From: Sphingomonas sp. LY29
Lineage (GTDB): Bacteria > Pseudomonadota > Alphaproteobacteria > Sphingomonadales > Sphingomonadaceae
Direction of reading: 5' to 3'
DNA length: 64,000 nucleotides
Assembly (NCBI RefSeq): GCF_035593985.1
Contig: NZ_CP141587.1
Coordinates: 434,001-498,000 of the forward strand
Below, in pieces: positions 60,609-64,000 of this stretch (positions are counted from its first letter, which is position 1; each line of letters opens with the position of its first letter). Below the pieces are notes generated by a model that did no database searches, was not told the origin of the DNA, and was given only the letters and a program-made list of their open reading frames with translations. The position numbers and the translations under genes are program-made.

Positions 60609-61280
60609 ATGAACCAGCATGACCAGGCCGATGCGCCCCGCGCCGCCACCTCCGCCCTTTCCGCGATCCCGGTCGCGCTGTTCGCCTTCGCCACTTTCTA
60701 CGGCGGAATGACCTGCATCGCTGGTGTGCTCGGCGCCAAGCAGGTCGCGCTCGGACCGCTCGCGGTCGAAGCCGGCATCTTTCCCTTCCTGCTGCTCGTC
60801 GCGCTCTCGAGCGCGGTCGCCGAACTCTACGGCCGCGGCGTCGCCGACCGGCTCGTCCGTCTCGGCTTCATCCCGCTCGTCACCGCGATTCTGCTGACCT
60901 TCATCGTGCTCCAGCTGCCAACCGACGAGGGCATGTACGAGCCGGCCAAGGAAGCCTTTCCGATTGTGCTGGGACAAAGCTGGCGCCTGATGGCGGCGGG
61001 AATCATCGCTTACGGCGTTTCGATGAGCCTCAACGTCTTTCTCTTCTCGAAGCTGTCGAACGGCGCGACGAAGCTGATCGCGGTGCGCGCGGCGATTGCC
61101 TCGATGCTCAGCCAAATCGTCGACACGCTCATCTTCATCACGGTCGCGTTCTACAATGTTCGACCGATTGGCGACCTCATCCTCGGGCAGGCATTGGCGA
61201 AGGTCGTGCTGTCGATCGTCCTCGTGCCGGTGGTGATTACGTTGCTCGTTGGCATCGGTCGGCGGTTAGATCGCCGCTAA
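60609..61280 (+). CDS. yhhQ: queuosine precursor transporter YhhQ
   Basis: 223 residues with six membrane helices. FYGGMTCIAGVLGAKQVALG and the AVAELYGRGVADRLVRLGF segment are the YhhQ/DUF165 (ECF-like VUT family) pattern; YhhQ imports preQ0/preQ1 for tRNA queuosine. ATG 60609 removes a 14-residue unlikely extension. It is divergent from adenosine kinase. No tgt or queA gene is in the window. Confidence 0.88.
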   Translation: MNQHDQADAPRAATSALSAIPVALFAFATFYGGMTCIAGVLGAKQVALGPLAVEAGIFPFLLLVALSSAVAELYGRGVADRLVRLGFIPLVTAILLTFIVLQLPTDEGMYEPAKEAFPIVLGQSWRLMAAGIIAYGVSMSLNVFLFSKLSNGATKLIAVRAAIASMLSQIVDTLIFITVAFYNVRPIGDLILGQALAKVVLSIVLVPVVITLLVGIGRRLDRR

Positions 61281-61384
61281 CCCCGCGACAGCCCTTGAAA
61301 AATTCGGCCTGATTTGCTCTAGCGACGGCCGAGTCGCGCGGGGGCCGTGCGACGGGGTGGGACGTTTTTACAACGGATTGATGG

Positions 61385-61418
61385 AAAGGTGATGGCCTGG
61401 ACGGGCGGTCACCTTTTT
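61385..61418 (+). terminator. intrinsic terminator between yhhQ and the TonB receptor
   Basis: AAAGGTGA (61385-61392), a 16-nt loop, TCACCTTT (61409-61416), with a TTTTT run at 61414-61418. It may end the yhhQ transcript. A possible promoter (TTGAAA 61295-61300, 17-nt spacer, TCTAGC 61318-61323) upstream would place it in the receptor leader, so attenuation is an alternative reading. Confidence 0.55.
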
Positions 61419-61488
61419 GTCTTATTCGCCCCCTAGCAGCCCCTTCGTGCCTGGTTCAGCGGGTTCAACCAACTCTTTGGGGTCTAAC

Positions 61489-64000
61489 GTGAAAAAACTG
61501 ATTCTTCTTTGCACGACCGCGGTCGTGATGCCGACTGCCGCCTTCGCCCAGTCGACCGGCTCGGTCGACTTCGAAAAGGAAATCGTGGTCACCGGGACTC
61601 GCGTCCAGGAAGTCGGCGGCGTCCAGACCCCCGACACGCCCAAGGCGAAGGTCGTCCTTACGCAGGAAGCCATCTCGCGCTCCACGCCGGGCCAGACCAT
61701 CCTCGACACCATCAACCTTGTCCCGGGCGTCAGCTTCCAGAACAACGATGCCTACGGCTCGTCGGGCGGAACGCTCAACATCCGTGGCTTCGATTCGTCG
61801 CGCATCAGCCTGACCTTCGACGGCATCCCGCTGAACGATTCGGGCAACTATGCCATCTATTCGAACCAGCAGCTCGATCCCGAGCTGATCGAGCAGGTCA
61901 ACGTCAACCTCGGCACCACCGACGTCGACTCGCCGACCGCTTCGGCCGTCGGCGGCACCGTCAACTATCGCACGATGCTGCCGCAGCGTCGCGCCGGCGG
62001 TCAGTTCTCGGCCTCGATCGGCCAGTTCGACTTCCGCCGCGTCTTCGGCGTCCTTCACACCGGCGAAATCGGTCCGTGGGGCACCCGCGCATTCATCTCG
62101 GCCTCGTCGGCCAAGAACGACAATCCGTTCAACAATTACGGCAAGGTCGACAAGCAGCAGTATAACGCGCGCATCTACCAGCCGCTCGGCGCTAGCGGCG
62201 ACTTCATCAGCCTCGCCGGCCACTACAACCAGAACCGCAACAACTTCTTCGGTTCGCTGCCGCTGCGCACCGATGCCGGCCGCGTCGTCGGGTCGGGTTC
62301 GGCCAACCGCTATCCGACCAACAACGACGAGCGCGAATACGACATCAACTTCCCGTGCACGATCGACGTGCCGCAGGCTGGCGTCGCTGACGCTCCGAAC
62401 ACCTGCGGAACCGAGTTCGACCGTCGCTACAATCCGTCGAACACCGGCAACATCCGTGCGCAGTCGCTCTTCAACCTGACCGACTCGGTCGTGTTCACGC
62501 TCGACGGCAGCTACCAGTCGGTAAAGGCCAACGGCGGCGGCACCGTATCCGCCCGTGAATTCGGCTATGACATCAACCCGACCGGCGGCCGCGCCAACTG
62601 CGCTGCCGTCACGACCGGCGCCGGCATCGTCTGCGCGCCCGGCTACTACGGCGGCAGCCCCTATGCGGGCGGCGTCGACCTCAACGGCGACGGCGACATT
62701 CGCGACACCGTCACCGCCGTCGCGCCGAGCCAGACTCGCACGCACCGCTATGTTGGCATCGCCGGCGTGCGCTGGGACCTGAACCCGACCAACACCGTCC
62801 GCGCCAGCTACACCTTCGACCGCGCCAACCATCGCCAGACCGGTGAAGTCGGCCTCGTCGATGTCGACGGCGAGCCGATGGACGTGTTCCCGGTGAACGA
62901 CGCGGTTGCAGGCAGCAACGGCATCAACCTGCAGAAGCGTGACCGCCAGAGCTATGCGATCCTTCACCAGATCTCGGGTGAATATCGTGGCGAATTTGGT
63001 CCGCTGACGGTTCAGGCGGGCGTCCGCGCACCGTTCTTCAAGCGCGAGCTTGAGAACAACTGCTTCACCTCCTCGGCTTCGGGCTTCGTCGAATGTTCGG
63101 GCGGCGATCCGACGATCGACGGCCAGCTTGCGACGCTGAACCCCTATGTCGTCGACCCGGTCACCGGCCGCGTCGTGTCGGGCTTCGCGCCGGGCGGCAA
63201 GCGCACGCTGAAGTACAACAAGCTGCTTCCGAACATCGGCTTCACCTATGACGTGATGCGTTCGCTCAGCGTCTTCGGCAGCTACGCCAAGGGCATCTCG
63301 GTTCCGGGCACGGACAACCTCTACAACGCCTATTACTTCCCCGAAGGTTCGGACTCGGCGAAGCCGGATCCGGAAATCACCAACAGCTTCGACCTTGGCC
63401 TGCGTTATCGCAGCAGCAAGATCCAGGCGCAGGTATCGGGCTGGTTCACGCGTTTCGACAACCGTCTGGCCTCGGCCTACGATCCCGAACTCAACGCCAC
63501 CGTCTATCGTAACCTTGGCCGCGTGACGAAGCACGGCATCGATGGCTCGATCGCTTATGAGCCGTTCGCGTCGCTGCGCACCTACGTGTTCGGTTCGTGG
63601 AACAAGTCGAAGATCAAGGAAGACCTGTCGCTCGGCACCTGCACCGCGGCGCAGGTTACTGCCGGCATCCTCGGCTGCACCGCTACCGGTCAGGAAATCT
63701 TCGCTGACCTGTCGGGTAACCGCGAAGCAGGCACGCCGAAGTACACCTACGGCGCGTCGGTCAACTACTCGATCGGCCCGGTCGACCTTGGCGTCATCGC
63801 CAAGCGCACCGGCCCGCGTTTCATCTATGACGACAACCGCCCGGTCTTCGCCGGTTCGGTTGCTGCCCCTGCGCAGGTCTATGATGCGACGGCCGATGCC
63901 TACTGGCTGGTCAACCTCGACGCCCGCGTGAACATTCCTTCGTTCACCGGCAGCCTCAACAAGTCGTTCGTCCAGTTCAACGTCTACAACCTGTTCGACA
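61489..64000 (+). CDS. TonB-dependent outer membrane receptor (C-terminus beyond window)
   Basis: 837 codons present, no stop before the window end. A signal peptide (KKLILLCTTAVVMPTAAFAQ) is followed by a TonB box-like EIVVTGTR, a plug domain (QTILDTINLVPGVSFQ, NIRGFDSSRISLTFDGIPLND, ASAVGGTVNYRT) and a long beta-barrel. The ligand cannot be deduced; two cysteine-containing extracellular loops are present. The barrel end, with the final aromatic residue, lies outside. GTG 61489 has GGGGT about 6 nt upstream. Confidence 0.93.
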   Translation, partial: MKKLILLCTTAVVMPTAAFAQSTGSVDFEKEIVVTGTRVQEVGGVQTPDTPKAKVVLTQEAISRSTPGQTILDTINLVPGVSFQNNDAYGSSGGTLNIRGFDSSRISLTFDGIPLNDSGNYAIYSNQQLDPELIEQVNVNLGTTDVDSPTASAVGGTVNYRTMLPQRRAGGQFSASIGQFDFRRVFGVLHTGEIGPWGTRAFISASSAKNDNPFNNYGKVDKQQYNARIYQPLGASGDFISLAGHYNQNRNNFFGSLPLRTDAGRVVGSGSANRYPTNNDEREYDINFPCTIDVPQAGVADAPNTCGTEFDRRYNPSNTGNIRAQSLFNLTDSVVFTLDGSYQSVKANGGGTVSAREFGYDINPTGGRANCAAVTTGAGIVCAPGYYGGSPYAGGVDLNGDGDIRDTVTAVAPSQTRTHRYVGIAGVRWDLNPTNTVRASYTFDRANHRQTGEVGLVDVDGEPMDVFPVNDAVAGSNGINLQKRDRQSYAILHQISGEYRGEFGPLTVQAGVRAPFFKRELENNCFTSSASGFVECSGGDPTIDGQLATLNPYVVDPVTGRVVSGFAPGGKRTLKYNKLLPNIGFTYDVMRSLSVFGSYAKGISVPGTDNLYNAYYFPEGSDSAKPDPEITNSFDLGLRYRSSKIQAQVSGWFTRFDNRLASAYDPELNATVYRNLGRVTKHGIDGSIAYEPFASLRTYVFGSWNKSKIKEDLSLGTCTAAQVTAGILGCTATGQEIFADLSGNREAGTPKYTYGASVNYSIGPVDLGVIAKRTGPRFIYDDNRPVFAGSVAAPAQVYDATADAYWLVNLDARVNIPSFTGSLNKSFVQFNVYNLFD

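Noticed and set aside
61281-61488. preQ1 or cobalamin riboswitch before the TonB receptor
   Set aside because: I could not match the known consensus cores of either class.
61465-63534. 689-codon minus-strand open frame
   Set aside because: Antisense to the TonB receptor; a Val/Arg/Asp-rich shadow with no domain.

Overview
This is a GC-rich, gene-dense chromosomal segment of an alphaproteobacterium, most likely a member of the Sphingomonadaceae/Sphingomonadales. The evidence is the acyl-CoA dehydrogenase and CaiB enzymes, a TonB-dependent receptor of sphingomonad style, the CopA/CopB copper pair, an S9 protein with a long Ala-rich N-terminal extension, and the heavy use of ATGA/GTGA stop-start overlaps. 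No phage, insertion sequence, CRISPR array or replication origin was recognised.

Layout. 1-6365 (minus strand): glmM (cut by the window edge), then an overlapping operon of a POT peptide transporter, an intact amidohydrolase lipoprotein, a second amidohydrolase that has lost its metal ligands, and an NnrU-like membrane protein. 6497-10129: nitroreductase, a small GntR regulator (possibly leaderless), an acyl-CoA dehydrogenase and a Sua5/TsaC tRNA-modification enzyme. 10168-13497: a secreted hypothetical protein, msrA, and a c-di-GMP module (tandem PilZ protein divergent from a response regulator-EAL pair). 13494-17048: aminotransferase, alpha-methylacyl-CoA racemase and a second acyl-CoA dehydrogenase. 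17111-22613: an ECF sigma factor/RskA-like anti-sigma/fasciclin lipoprotein set, divergent from a copper module (small CopL-like protein, copA, copB). 22621-24856: FucP-type sugar transporter and hisN.

24823-31609 holds a complete, fully overlapping histidine operon: TrpR-family regulator, hisG, hisD, a fused hisC-hisB, hisH, hisA, hisF, hisIE. It has the E. coli gene order and a long E. coli-type HisG, which is unlike the usual scattered alphaproteobacterial arrangement. An AT-richer, gene-poor stretch follows (about 31650-33330) with a small unknown protein and an orphan ParS/MbcA-type antitoxin, ending at tRNA-Gln. From 43693 down to 33483 nearly everything is on the minus strand: pnuC-nadR (nicotinamide riboside salvage), dxs, a small membrane protein, tlyA, tspO, a UbiK-like protein, a YbjN protein, proC, ilvE and a membrane GGDEF-EAL protein.

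43735-49017: zur, a TMEM175 channel, merC with a candidate Zur box, ctaA, cutA, rplM-rpsI with a strong terminator, and an aldo/keto reductase. 49058-52142: emrB-emrA-marR with a palindromic operator. 52191-60484 is rich in nucleotide scavenging: AMP nucleosidase, lipoprotein 5'-nucleotidase, cytidine deaminase, CNT nucleoside transporter, LOG-type phosphoribohydrolase and adenosine kinase. The window closes with a queuosine-precursor transporter and an incomplete TonB-dependent receptor.

The most unusual points are: (1) three genes whose real start appears to be CTG, each in a CTGA overlap with the upstream stop and each with a GGAG ribosome-binding site exactly 7 nt upstream; (2) the HisC-HisB fusion within an apparently transferred his operon; (3) a SigK/RskA/fasciclin-like set resembling the mycobacterial SigK-Mpt70/83 circuit; (4) a catalytic/degenerate amidohydrolase pair coupled to a peptide transporter.
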